Shown here: positions 34,187-41,659 of the stretch, one piece after another | How positions within the stretch are numbered: position 1 is the first letter of the stretch | Layout: each line of letters starts with the position of its first letter | Source of the DNA: Paraburkholderia sp. LEh10 | GTDB taxonomy: Bacteria > Pseudomonadota > Gammaproteobacteria > Burkholderiales > Burkholderiaceae | Length of the DNA: 64,000 nt | Assembly (NCBI RefSeq): GCF_017814945.1 | Contig: NZ_JAGIPX010000003.1 | Location: 1-64,000, forward strand | Reading direction: 5' to 3' | Position numbers and translations under genes: made by a program | The notes under the pieces: model-generated | Databases searched by the model: none | What the model was told of the DNA's origin: nothing | Seen by the model: only the letters and a program-made list of their open reading frames with translations

Positions 34187-34971
34187 CTACGTTGCTATCT
34201 CCCATCATCGTCTCTCGCCTCGAGAAGGTGGCGACGGACAATGGATTCGACCGAGAGCTTGAGCGCGAAGGCGACTGGCTCAGCTTTGCGAGCACTCAGT
34301 GCCCGCTTCGTGTGTGGCTCGCTGTGTCCGGTGACGCTCTCTTCCTTGCGGCGTTCTCACAACAGAACGTTGTCCGCGCTCTCGGCGAATACGGGATACC
34401 GATGGCTGCGCCGAATCCAAAGAGAGCTTTCGCCGGACGTGCCGTGCCCGACGTGCCCGCCCTTCATCGGCTCCTGAAGCGAGCAGTCCAGCTTTCAAAG
34501 ACGCTCCCGAACGAGCTGCTCCATACGTTCGAGAAGCAGATCGCCATGTTGCCGAAGACCACAGAGGCTGAGCGCCTCGTGCTTGAGCGCGTCGGGCAGA
34601 ACTTGTTCCGCGAGGGACTACTGGATCTGTGGGAAGGGCGCTGCGCTGTGACTGGGTTGGCGGTGCCCGCGCTCTTGCGCGCTAGTCACATCAAGCCTTG
34701 GGCTGACTGTGAGACGGATGCCGAACGGCTCGACGTCTTCAACGGAATCCTGCTCGCGCCGCACCTTGACGCTGCGTTTGATCGCGGCTTCATCACAGTG
34801 GCCGACGACGGAATGATCATTGTGAGTGACGTGCTTGACGCCGAAGCACGGGCGACTCTGGGGCTCAATCGGCCGCTTTGCGTGCGCGGGCTAGGGGACG
34901 GTCACCGTGCCTACCTCCCCTGGCACCGCAACCTAATATTCAAGACAGAAGCGAGCGACCGCACCGCATGA
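34183..34971 (+). CDS. HNH endonuclease, last gene of the defence operon
   Basis: The product is 262 residues. The C-terminal half matches the HNH_2 pattern: LWEGRCAVTG, ASHIKPWAD (H169), then NGILLAPHLDAAFDRGFI (N187, H194). A single metal-site histidine, asparagine and histidine are thus in place. The N-terminal half (about residues 1-120) is unrelated to any nuclease I recognise and may bind the SMC-like partner. The start is a GTG overlapping the previous stop. In class 1 DISARM the last component is a phospholipase-D protein (DrmC), and here an HNH enzyme holds that place. It probably nicks or cuts DNA when triggered. Confidence 0.85.
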   Translation: MTTLLSPIIVSRLEKVATDNGFDRELEREGDWLSFASTQCPLRVWLAVSGDALFLAAFSQQNVVRALGEYGIPMAAPNPKRAFAGRAVPDVPALHRLLKRAVQLSKTLPNELLHTFEKQIAMLPKTTEAERLVLERVGQNLFREGLLDLWEGRCAVTGLAVPALLRASHIKPWADCETDAERLDVFNGILLAPHLDAAFDRGFITVADDGMIIVSDVLDAEARATLGLNRPLCVRGLGDGHRAYLPWHRNLIFKTEASDRTA

Positions 34972-35036
34972 ATGATGCGTCGCCCGGCGCAATGCGTCCC
35001 CCTTTGGGCAGGGCATGCGGGTAATGGAGCGGCGTT

Positions 35037-35480
35037 ATGAACAAGGCGAAGCATCGAAACATCCGGCGCGAATTGCTCAGTCGTTATGGGCGCGTCGTTA
35101 GCTGGCACGCAAGTATCTCAGTTCGTGCGGACCGGCCTCGTGGCCTTCCTCCGTGGCGAGAGACTCACGCATCGATCCAGTTGGAGGGGGAGTTCACGGA
35201 AGCGGTGGCCGGCGTTGCCCGGTTCTTGATTCAGGTTTCTCCCAAGGACAAACCAGATTTGGGGAATACCGCTATTCCGAACATCGGTGCGTTTATAGCG
35301 GTCAAACCGGAGTTACAGGGAGTAGTTGATATGACTGAAGGCGAATTTCAACGATTGTTAACACTCGCCGCGTCAGATCGTTTGGCGTGGATTTTCGTCG
35401 CATTCACGACGCCACTGCGCAGGTCTGCTTTGATCACCAGCATTGACTTCAGCACGCGCGCGCCTGACGACGAGGCGTAA
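35037..35480 (+). CDS. Hypothetical protein between the defence operon and the integrase
   Basis: The product is 147 residues with a basic N-terminus (MNKAKHRNIRRELLSRYGRV), no signal peptide or membrane segment and no recognised family. It lies 65 bp after the HNH gene with a weak ribosome site (ATGGAGCGG), so it may be read from the same transcript. It could be an accessory of the operon or a cargo gene of the element. The 122 bases between it and the integrase end hold nothing clear. Confidence 0.55.
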   Translation: MNKAKHRNIRRELLSRYGRVVSWHASISVRADRPRGLPPWRETHASIQLEGEFTEAVAGVARFLIQVSPKDKPDLGNTAIPNIGAFIAVKPELQGVVDMTEGEFQRLLTLAASDRLAWIFVAFTTPLRRSALITSIDFSTRAPDDEA

Positions 35481-35602
35481 TTCGTTGCAGTTGGAATGAC
35501 ACTCCGATCGGTATCAACTTGCTAACGGCGAACGCCAGTGGCCGTACTGCTGGCCGGACATGGCCAAAAACTTCGTCGGAGATGTCACGTCCTAAGCGAT
35601 GG

Positions 35603-36661
35603 TTAGTCCAGCTTCTTCGCAAGGTCCTCAGCCCTCGGATGGTAGTACCGCATCAGCATTTTCGTGTCACGATGGCCCGTAATCTTCGCCAACTCATGGA
35701 GTGGGAATTTTTCGGCAAGGCGTGACGTTGCCTCGTGTCGCAAGTCGTGAAAGCACAGGTCGACCAAAAAAGTAGGGTCCACCGCTACTGCATTGTTCGC
35801 ACAGTCTTCCTCGTAGGTTTTCCTGGCCCGAGCGACCGCTCTCTCGAACGCACGTGTTACCGCATCGGGACGCAGTGGGAAAAACAATTCGCGGCCGTCT
35901 TTGACGAGCTCTTCAAACACAGCAATGGCTTTACTCGAAAGGGGGACGTCACGTGAACTCCCGTTCTTTGTGAGGGCAAGACGCGCAACGCGCTTTGTAA
36001 GGTCAACCTGGGCAGGCCCGAGCGAGACCAGCTCACCTCTACGCATCGCGGTTTCGACCGCTATGTCAATGAGGGCTGGCAGGAACGCAGACGCGGAAGC
36101 TGTCTTGACGTACGTGAGTTCGTCGGTCGAGGCGCCTCTGATGGCATCTGATTCGATTCTGGCGATGCGGCGTGTGCGTTCGTTCTTGACTGTAGGCTTT
36201 CGAACTAGCTCGACAGGATTGGAGAGGCTTTCCAGCCCCCACTCCTTCCGGGCGATGGTGAAGAGGTGAGAGATCACGGCTAGACGGCGGACGACCGTCG
36301 CCGGACTATGCGTGATACACCATTCATCACGCAGCTTCGCAATATCAGCCCTCCGAATCCCAGCGAGTGGGCGCTTTGCGAGCCATGAGTCGCGGAGCTG
36401 GCGAATGATTGACTGCTCCTGCGTCGCGCCTCGTTTGTTCGACGCTATCTCCCGCTCGTAGCGATCCAATGCTTCGGTAAAGGTTGTGCTCTCAGCTTCC
36501 GCGCTGCTAACGAAGCGACCCCGGTCCATCTCCCGTTCGATGGACCTGGCCCACTTTTCAGCGTCCGCCTTGGTGTCAAATGTCTTCGATTGTTGGGGGT
36601 AACCTTTTCTGCGAATTTTGGCTTGCCACTGCAGGTCACCGCGTTTGGTAAAGGTCGCCAT
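35603..36661 (-). CDS. int: Tyrosine integrase of the element
   Basis: The product is 352 residues from the ATG at 36661. A longer frame reaches 36727, but its first 22 residues have no family pattern. The N-terminus is the Arm-type DNA-binding domain (KRGDLQWQAKIRRKGYPQQS, FDTKADAEKWA). A core-binding domain follows, then the catalytic residues: R in VETAMRRGELVSL, HDLRHEATSRL, and ITGHRDTKMLMRYYHP with the nucleophile Y. It lies 100 bp from the 3' half of a tRNA gene and points away from it, as expected for a tRNA-site integrase next to attR. It should catalyse integration and excision of the element. Confidence 0.92.
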   Translation of the reverse strand: MATFTKRGDLQWQAKIRRKGYPQQSKTFDTKADAEKWARSIEREMDRGRFVSSAEAESTTFTEALDRYEREIASNKRGATQEQSIIRQLRDSWLAKRPLAGIRRADIAKLRDEWCITHSPATVVRRLAVISHLFTIARKEWGLESLSNPVELVRKPTVKNERTRRIARIESDAIRGASTDELTYVKTASASAFLPALIDIAVETAMRRGELVSLGPAQVDLTKRVARLALTKNGSSRDVPLSSKAIAVFEELVKDGRELFFPLRPDAVTRAFERAVARARKTYEEDCANNAVAVDPTFLVDLCFHDLRHEATSRLAEKFPLHELAKITGHRDTKMLMRYYHPRAEDLAKKLD

Positions 36662-36767
36662 AAGCTGAGTGCCCGCCAGGAGTCTTTCTTGAGAGGTAAG
36701 TGTCTCAAAATTGTCCCAGAAACGCAATAAGTGCTCGCAAAGACTGTATTCACAGTGGGAAACCTTC

Positions 36768-36812
36768 TAATTCGCAATGCGAAGGTCGGGAGTTCGATCC
36801 TCCTCCGCCCCG
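36768..36812 (+). other. attR: 3' half of a tRNA gene at the element-chromosome junction
   Basis: From the anticodon loop (TTCGCAA, anticodon positions CGC if the loop is canonical) onward the sequence fits a tRNA: a variable loop, T-arm GGGAG-TTCGATC-CTCCT (36788-36804) and acceptor strand CCGCCCC (36805-36811). The 5' half is missing and replaced by element sequence. No CCA is encoded after it. The identity is uncertain: CGC would read alanine codons, but position 70 is C where alanine tRNAs need a G-U pair. Crossover in or before the anticodon loop is likely. Other anticodon placements are possible. Confidence 0.6.
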
Positions 36813-36885
36813 ACCGCTCCTACAAACGCACCCAGCCCCACCAACCGAGTTCGAGCATGCCCCCCACCAGCCCCGCTCAATCGAA

Positions 36886-37965
36886 GTGGATTTCTTCCGA
36901 GGGATCGTATTGATCGTGATCGTTCTGGATCACATCCCGGGGAGCGTGCTCCAGCACCTGATGCTGCACGCCTACGCCTTATGCGATTCAGCCGAAATAT
37001 TCGTTTGCCTGGGGGGCTACGCGTCAGCAGCAGCCTACAACGCCGTACTGACCAAAAAAGGCCCCAAGGCTGCCCAAACCCGCTTCTACAAACGCTGCTG
37101 GGAAATCTATCGCGCCTACCTTCTCACTGCGCTCCTTACACTGCTTTCAGGCGCGATCCTCCAGCGCTTGCACCTAAACCACCCGATGGTCGACCTGACA
37201 GGCTGGCCATCCTTCTCATCCGCACCAATTTGGGAAGCCTTGGAAATCGCGACATTGAGACGCCAGCCCTACCTCTCCAGCGTCCTGCCGATGTATGTCC
37301 TCTTCGCGATCACCGTACCGTTCATCGTCCCGCTCGCGCGAAGATCGCCAATCGCCGCCATGACGCTAAGCATCGCGGTCTGGGCGCTTGCCGGCCCGCT
37401 AGCAAGGCTGTTCGCCATCGACGACGTCACCGACTGGGCTTTCAATCCGTTTGCCTGGCAACTGATGTTCGTCATCGGTATCCTTTGCCGTGAGCATCCT
37501 GTTTCCGACGCTTTCAGCGCATCGAAATCAGGACACTGGCTAACCAGAATCGCCATAGCAGCCGTGCTAGCCTTCGCCATAATCAAACTGTTCATCCTGA
37601 CGCAGCCGCTACCCAGCCACCTGAAACAGAACCTGTCGATCGAACGCGTGATCAACTTCCTTGCCATCGCCTGGCTTGTCACCCGACTGGTGCGCATCGG
37701 CGGCGTCGCCAGACTCGCGCTGCGCATGCCTGCCGTCGTCAAGGTCGGCCAGACGGGCCTCGTCTGTTTTGTCGGCGGCACGCTGATTTCGCTGATCGTC
37801 GACACAGCCACGCCGCGCAACATGCACGGCGTAAGTCATGGCCTGGTAGCGCTCGCGGGCGACCTGGTCGCGATCATCGCCGTCCTGCTGCTGGCGCGTG
37901 TCTGGAACGACTGGCAGGGCACCATGCAGTCGCGCGCCGCGGTCCGCGGAGCCGATTGCCGATGA
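36886..37965 (+). CDS. opgC: OpgC-family membrane protein (possible disrupted start)
   Basis: The family start pattern RSIEVDFFRGIVLIVIVLDH begins about 36874. The rest of the protein alternates about ten hydrophobic segments, as in the OpgC/acyltransferase-like family (succinylation of periplasmic glucans). The only in-frame starts are GTG at 36886, which cuts into the conserved motif, and GTG at 36700, before the tRNA piece. A well-placed ATG at 36857 is out of frame. One extra C in the six-C run at 36860-36865 would give MPPHQPRSIEV in frame. Either the gene is frameshifted or the base call is off by one. The stop overlaps the next gene's ATG (ATGA). Confidence 0.7.
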   Translation: MDFFRGIVLIVIVLDHIPGSVLQHLMLHAYALCDSAEIFVCLGGYASAAAYNAVLTKKGPKAAQTRFYKRCWEIYRAYLLTALLTLLSGAILQRLHLNHPMVDLTGWPSFSSAPIWEALEIATLRRQPYLSSVLPMYVLFAITVPFIVPLARRSPIAAMTLSIAVWALAGPLARLFAIDDVTDWAFNPFAWQLMFVIGILCREHPVSDAFSASKSGHWLTRIAIAAVLAFAIIKLFILTQPLPSHLKQNLSIERVINFLAIAWLVTRLVRIGGVARLALRMPAVVKVGQTGLVCFVGGTLISLIVDTATPRNMHGVSHGLVALAGDLVAIIAVLLLARVWNDWQGTMQSRAAVRGADCR

Positions 37966-39722
37966 AGTGCGGTATTGCATGGCCGCGTGCGGCGCTCAGG
38001 CACGCACGCATTGCGCTCCTGTGCATCGTCGCGTTGAACTGCGTCGGCGCAGCGATGGCGGGCGCCACCGCGACGATTGCCCCGACCCAGAACCCAGATT
38101 CAAACGCAACCGCCAACCCAACCGCCAACCCAATCCCAGCCCCGACGCCCCCATCCCGACAGCCGCCTTTCGCCACCCGCTGCACGGACCTCGGAGGCGT
38201 CTGGCTCGACTCCGACACGATCGCGTTACCCACTCACGGCGCGCACGTCGAAAGCGCGACGCTGATCTCTGCGCAAACCCCGGGTAACGGCGCGGGCGAA
38301 TTCTGCCGCATCACGGGCCTCATTCGAGCCATCAAGGGCACGACACCCGACATCCGCTTCGATCTCAACCTGCCACGCCGCTGGAACGGCCGCGCGTTGC
38401 AGGTCGGCGGGGGCGGTTACAACGGCACGGTCGTGACGGGCATCGGCGTGATGCCGTTCTCGCCGATGCGCGCGCCGCTCGCGCAAGGCTACGTGACGTT
38501 CGGCGACGACTCCGGCCACGTCGGCAACTCGTCGCTCGCAGTGTTCGGCCTTGTCGACGAAGCCGTCGTCAACTTCGGATACGCGCATCTGAAGAAGACG
38601 CATGACGCGGCGCTCGCGCTGATCGTGCGCATGTACGGCCGGCCGCCCGGCCGGATGTATTTCGCCGGCGGCTCGACAGGCGGGCGCGAAGGCTACACGG
38701 CGATGCAGCGCTTTCCCGACGACTATGACGGCGTGATCGCGGATTCACCCGCGCTGAACTTCTCGGGCGTGCGGCTGATAGGCGTGCGTGTCGGCCAGGC
38801 GGAGTACGCGACGCCCGGCGGCTTCGTGCCGCCGGCGCTGCTCGACCGCGTGTACCTGAAGACGCTCGACGTCTGCGACAAGCTCGACGGCGCCGCCGAT
38901 GGCATCGTCAGCGACATCGTCGATTGCCGCCAGCACGAGCCCGAGATCATCGATGCGCTGCGCTGTCATCGCGGCACATCCTATGCGCACGAGGGCGGCT
39001 GTCTGAACGACGCGCAACTCTCGACGCTCTTCGTCCTGCGCGACGGACTCAGGCTGCCGTACAAGCTCGCCTACGATGTCAGCGGCTACCGCGGCTACAA
39101 CGTCTTCCAGGGCACGCGTCTGAACGGCATGCTCGGACTCGGCCGCGACCCCGTGCATCAGACATCGCCCACGTTCAACGGCAACGGCTATCTGTTCACG
39201 CAAGGCGACGGCTACATCCGCTATTTCGTCGCGCAGGACGCCACCTTCGACTCATTGAAGTTCGATGTGCTGCATCCCGGCAGATACCAGAAGCAACTGG
39301 TCGCGCTGTCGCAGACGATCGGCGCGATGAACCCGGAGCTGGGCCGCTTCATCGCGAAGGGCGGCAAGCTGATCACGATGCAGGGCCTCGCCGACGAAGT
39401 CATCAGCCCCAACCAGACGATCGCGTACTACGAGCGCCTCGTCGATCTGTACGGCGACGAGCGCGTGAATGGGTTCATGCGTCTGTACATGGTGCCGGGC
39501 TTCCAGCATGGCGGCGGCGCATTCATTCCTTCCGTCGACCTGCTCGGCGCGCTGGACAATTGGGTGACGCGCGGCGTGTCGCCGGAAACGCTGCTCGCCA
39601 CCGATATCGCCGCACCGACCAACGGCCGCTCACGTCCGTTGTGTCGTTATCCCATGTATCCGCGCTATCTCGGCAAAGGCAATCTGAACGACGCGAGCAA
39701 CTTCGCGTGCAGCGAGCCCTGA
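37962..39722 (+). CDS. Tannase/feruloyl esterase family protein
   Basis: The product is 586 residues, with an ATG overlapping the opgC stop (ATGA). A signal-like hydrophobic segment (about residues 18-38, IALLCIVALNCVGAAMAG) is followed by a proline-rich linker. The catalytic serine lies in FAGGSTGGREGY, the acid in GLADEVISPNQT and the histidine in PGFQHGGGAF. Paired cysteines (CTDLGG, CRITG, CDKLDG, CRQHE, CLNDAQ, CRYPMY, CSEP) suggest disulfides in an exported enzyme. The family hydrolyses ester bonds in tannins and feruloyl polysaccharides. It is likely co-transcribed with the OpgC-like gene, though a functional link is not obvious. Confidence 0.85.
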   Translation: MKCGIAWPRAALRHARIALLCIVALNCVGAAMAGATATIAPTQNPDSNATANPTANPIPAPTPPSRQPPFATRCTDLGGVWLDSDTIALPTHGAHVESATLISAQTPGNGAGEFCRITGLIRAIKGTTPDIRFDLNLPRRWNGRALQVGGGGYNGTVVTGIGVMPFSPMRAPLAQGYVTFGDDSGHVGNSSLAVFGLVDEAVVNFGYAHLKKTHDAALALIVRMYGRPPGRMYFAGGSTGGREGYTAMQRFPDDYDGVIADSPALNFSGVRLIGVRVGQAEYATPGGFVPPALLDRVYLKTLDVCDKLDGAADGIVSDIVDCRQHEPEIIDALRCHRGTSYAHEGGCLNDAQLSTLFVLRDGLRLPYKLAYDVSGYRGYNVFQGTRLNGMLGLGRDPVHQTSPTFNGNGYLFTQGDGYIRYFVAQDATFDSLKFDVLHPGRYQKQLVALSQTIGAMNPELGRFIAKGGKLITMQGLADEVISPNQTIAYYERLVDLYGDERVNGFMRLYMVPGFQHGGGAFIPSVDLLGALDNWVTRGVSPETLLATDIAAPTNGRSRPLCRYPMYPRYLGKGNLNDASNFACSEP

Positions 39723-39906
39723 TTCGAAGCTCTTCAGATCAAAACAACGCGTCACGGAAGGCAGAGACATACCTCTGTCTAGTGTTGTCACGCAGCGCAC
39801 ACTTGCGCTCGCTTATTTGCCCGCAACGGCACCACCCGCCTGTAGTATTTGTCGAACGCACGGCAAGGCGCTGCTAACTGCTGTCATCGGCGCGTCTTCC
39901 GGTAAT

Positions 39907-39948
39907 GTTTGCGCACATTGAACGTGTGCGAACAGTTTGCACGCAAAC
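39907..39948. promoter_or_regulatory. Paired dyads upstream of the Rsb cluster
   Basis: GTTTGCGCAC ... GTGTGCGAAC (39907-39933, 8 of 10 matching) is followed directly by the palindrome GTTTGC-AC-GCAAAC (39935-39948). Together they carry four GTTTGC/GTTCGC half-sites within 42 bp, 40 bp before the RsbR-like start. This is probably an operator for the operon. The intergenic stretch 39723-39987 shows nothing else clear. Confidence 0.45.
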
Positions 39949-39987
39949 AGTTCAGCAAAATTTACTTGCCCTGTTCCCGGAGACCTT

Positions 39988-40848
39988 ATGGAAGCATCGA
40001 AAAGCGCGACCCTCGTTGAAGTGCTGACGCGTCACCGCGACACGTTGCTAGCAGACTGGTTGAATCAGCATCTATCGATCGCACTGCGTCGCGGGCTCAC
40101 CACGGAAGCGGAAATGAGCGATCAGTTCCGCAAGTTCCTGAACATCTTCTCCGACACGCTGGCCACGGCCGATACGCTCGACGCGAGCCGTCCCGAATGG
40201 GAACCTGTGCGCGCGTTTCTCGGCGACATGTCCGCGCATCGCGCGCGCCAGGGCTTCACGCCCGCCGAAACGGCGACTTTCGTGTTCTCGCTGAAGCAGC
40301 CGCTGTACGGGCGCATGCGCGAGGCGTTCGGCGACCGCCCGGAAGAACTGGCGGAAGTGAGCTGGATGCTGAACCTGCTACTCGATGCGCTCGGCCTTTA
40401 CACGACGGAAGTGTTCCAGCGCAGCCGCGATGCCATCATCGCGCGTCAGCAGGAAGAATTGCTCGAACTGTCGACGCCCGTCGTGCAACTGTGGGACGGC
40501 ATTCTTGCGCTGCCGCTGATCGGCACGCTCGATTCCGCACGCACGCAAGTCGTGATGGAAAGCCTGTTGGAGAAGATCGTCGAAACGGGCGCGGCGATTT
40601 CGATCATCGACATCACGGGCGTTCCGACCGTCGACACGCTCGTCGCGCAACATCTGCTGAAGACGGTCGCGGCTGCGCGTCTGATGGGCGCCGATTGCAT
40701 CATCAGCGGCATTCGTCCGCAGATTGCGCAGACCATCGTGCATCTCGGCGTCGATCTCACCAACGTGATCACGAAGTCCACGCTCGCGGATGCGTTTATC
40801 GTCGCGCTGGAGAAGAGCGGGCAGAGCGTGTCGTCGCGCGTCGGCTGA
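39988..40848 (+). CDS. RsbR-like stressosome protein with STAS domain
   Basis: The product is 286 residues. The N-terminal half (about 1-150) is a helical RsbR/globin-like sensor-type domain (ATLVEVLTRHRDTLLADW). A linker (QEELLELSTPVVQLWDGIL) precedes the C-terminal STAS domain (SIIDITGVPTVDTLVAQHLL), which keeps threonines at the usual phosphorylation positions. RsbR proteins build the stressosome with RsbS and are phosphorylated by RsbT. Here rsbS and rsbT-like genes follow in order (10 and 20 bp gaps). The ATG at 39988 has a GGAG ribosome site. An earlier in-frame start at 39937 overlaps the upstream dyads and is less likely. Confidence 0.88.
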   Translation: MEASKSATLVEVLTRHRDTLLADWLNQHLSIALRRGLTTEAEMSDQFRKFLNIFSDTLATADTLDASRPEWEPVRAFLGDMSAHRARQGFTPAETATFVFSLKQPLYGRMREAFGDRPEELAEVSWMLNLLLDALGLYTTEVFQRSRDAIIARQQEELLELSTPVVQLWDGILALPLIGTLDSARTQVVMESLLEKIVETGAAISIIDITGVPTVDTLVAQHLLKTVAAARLMGADCIISGIRPQIAQTIVHLGVDLTNVITKSTLADAFIVALEKSGQSVSSRVG

Positions 40849-40857
40849 GGAGCGGAC

Positions 40858-41214
40858 ATGGACCGCATTCCAATCTTGCGGATGGGCGACTGTCTGATCG
40901 TCGCGATTCAAGTCGACATGCACGATCGTCTCGCGCTCGCGCTTCAGGACGATCTGACCGCGCGCATCGTCAAGGACAAGGCGAAGGGCGTGCTGATCGA
41001 CATCTCGGCGCTCGACATCGTCGATTCATTCATCGGCCGGATGATCAGCAATACGGCCGCGATGGCGACGGTGCTCGACGCGCAGACGGTTGTCGTCGGG
41101 ATGCAGCCGTCGGTCGCGATCACGCTGGTCGAGCTCGGGCTCACGCTGACGGGCGTGCGCACGGCGCTCAACGTCGAACGAGGCATGGCGCTGCTCAAGC
41201 AGCGACAGCGCTGA
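40858..41214 (+). CDS. RsbS-like STAS antagonist
   Basis: The product is 118 residues, a single STAS domain. IDISALDIVDSFIGRMI carries the conserved phosphorylation serine (S57). RsbS holds RsbT in the stressosome until phosphorylated. It lies 9 bp after the RsbR-like gene and 20 bp before the RsbT-like gene, in the same order as in Bacillus subtilis. Length and motif match the family. Confidence 0.9.
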   Translation: MDRIPILRMGDCLIVAIQVDMHDRLALALQDDLTARIVKDKAKGVLIDISALDIVDSFIGRMISNTAAMATVLDAQTVVVGMQPSVAITLVELGLTLTGVRTALNVERGMALLKQRQR

Positions 41215-41233
41215 CCAATTGGGGCGCTCAACC

Positions 41234-41659
41234 ATGAACTCATTCGGCGTAGTGGTGACGTCGACTCTCGAAGTGGGCCTGCGCTCGGATCAGGAGATCG
41301 TCAAGCTTCGGCAGATCGTGCGCGACGAGGCGATTACGCAAGGCTTCTCGCTCGTCGATCAGACAAAGTTCGTCACGGCCGCAAGCGAACTGGCACGCAA
41401 CACGCTTTTGTACGGTGGAGGCGGTGATGCGACCTTGGCCGTGGTCGTCAACGGGACGCGCAAGGGGCTCAGGCTGACGTTCGTCGACAACGGCGCAGGC
41501 ATACCCGATGTGGAACGCGCGATGCAGGACGGCTTCACCAGCGGCTCGGGACTTGGCCTCGGCCTCGGCGGCGCGCGGCGTCTGTGCGACGAATTCGAAA
41601 TCCACTCGGAACCAGGAAGGGGCACGACAGTGTCGATCACCAAATGGAAACTTCGCTGA
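41234..41659 (+). CDS. RsbT-like serine kinase
   Basis: The product is 141 residues of the GHKL ATPase fold. The N box is TAASELARNTLLYGGG, the D box VDNGAGIPDVE and the G box GSGLGLGLGGARRL, ending GTTVSITKW. RsbT phosphorylates RsbS/RsbR. The ATG at 41234 gives the family length, and a start at 41219 lacks support. The stop overlaps the next gene by 16 bp. Confidence 0.9.
   Translation: MNSFGVVVTSTLEVGLRSDQEIVKLRQIVRDEAITQGFSLVDQTKFVTAASELARNTLLYGGGGDATLAVVVNGTRKGLRLTFVDNGAGIPDVERAMQDGFTSGSGLGLGLGGARRLCDEFEIHSEPGRGTTVSITKWKLR

Larger units (their letters stand above)
1..36812. mobile_element. Integrative element (right-hand part) with plasmid replicon, partial conjugation operon and defence genes
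   Basis: The stretch holds a TrfA-type replicon with iterons, IncI-like conjugation genes, two tyrosine recombinases and several defence-type operons. It ends at an integrase lying next to the 3' half of a tRNA gene, which is the usual architecture of a tRNA-targeted genomic island or integrative conjugative element. Beyond about 36,812 the genes are ordinary GC-rich chromosomal ones. The left end and the matching intact tRNA are not in the window, so the full size is unknown. Gene-poor gaps and mixed base composition within the element suggest a mosaic. It could also be a plasmid that integrated by its own recombinase. Confidence 0.75.

Noticed and set aside
19532..34971. BREX or Dpd (7-deazaguanine) system
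   Set aside because: No PglZ, BrxL or BrxC, and no queuine-type insertion gene (DpdA), was found. The motifs match DISARM- or Druantia-like helicases better.
36721..36812. Complete tRNA gene at the junction
   Set aside because: The 5' 36 bases do not pair with the acceptor and D-arm positions. Only the 3' half fits.
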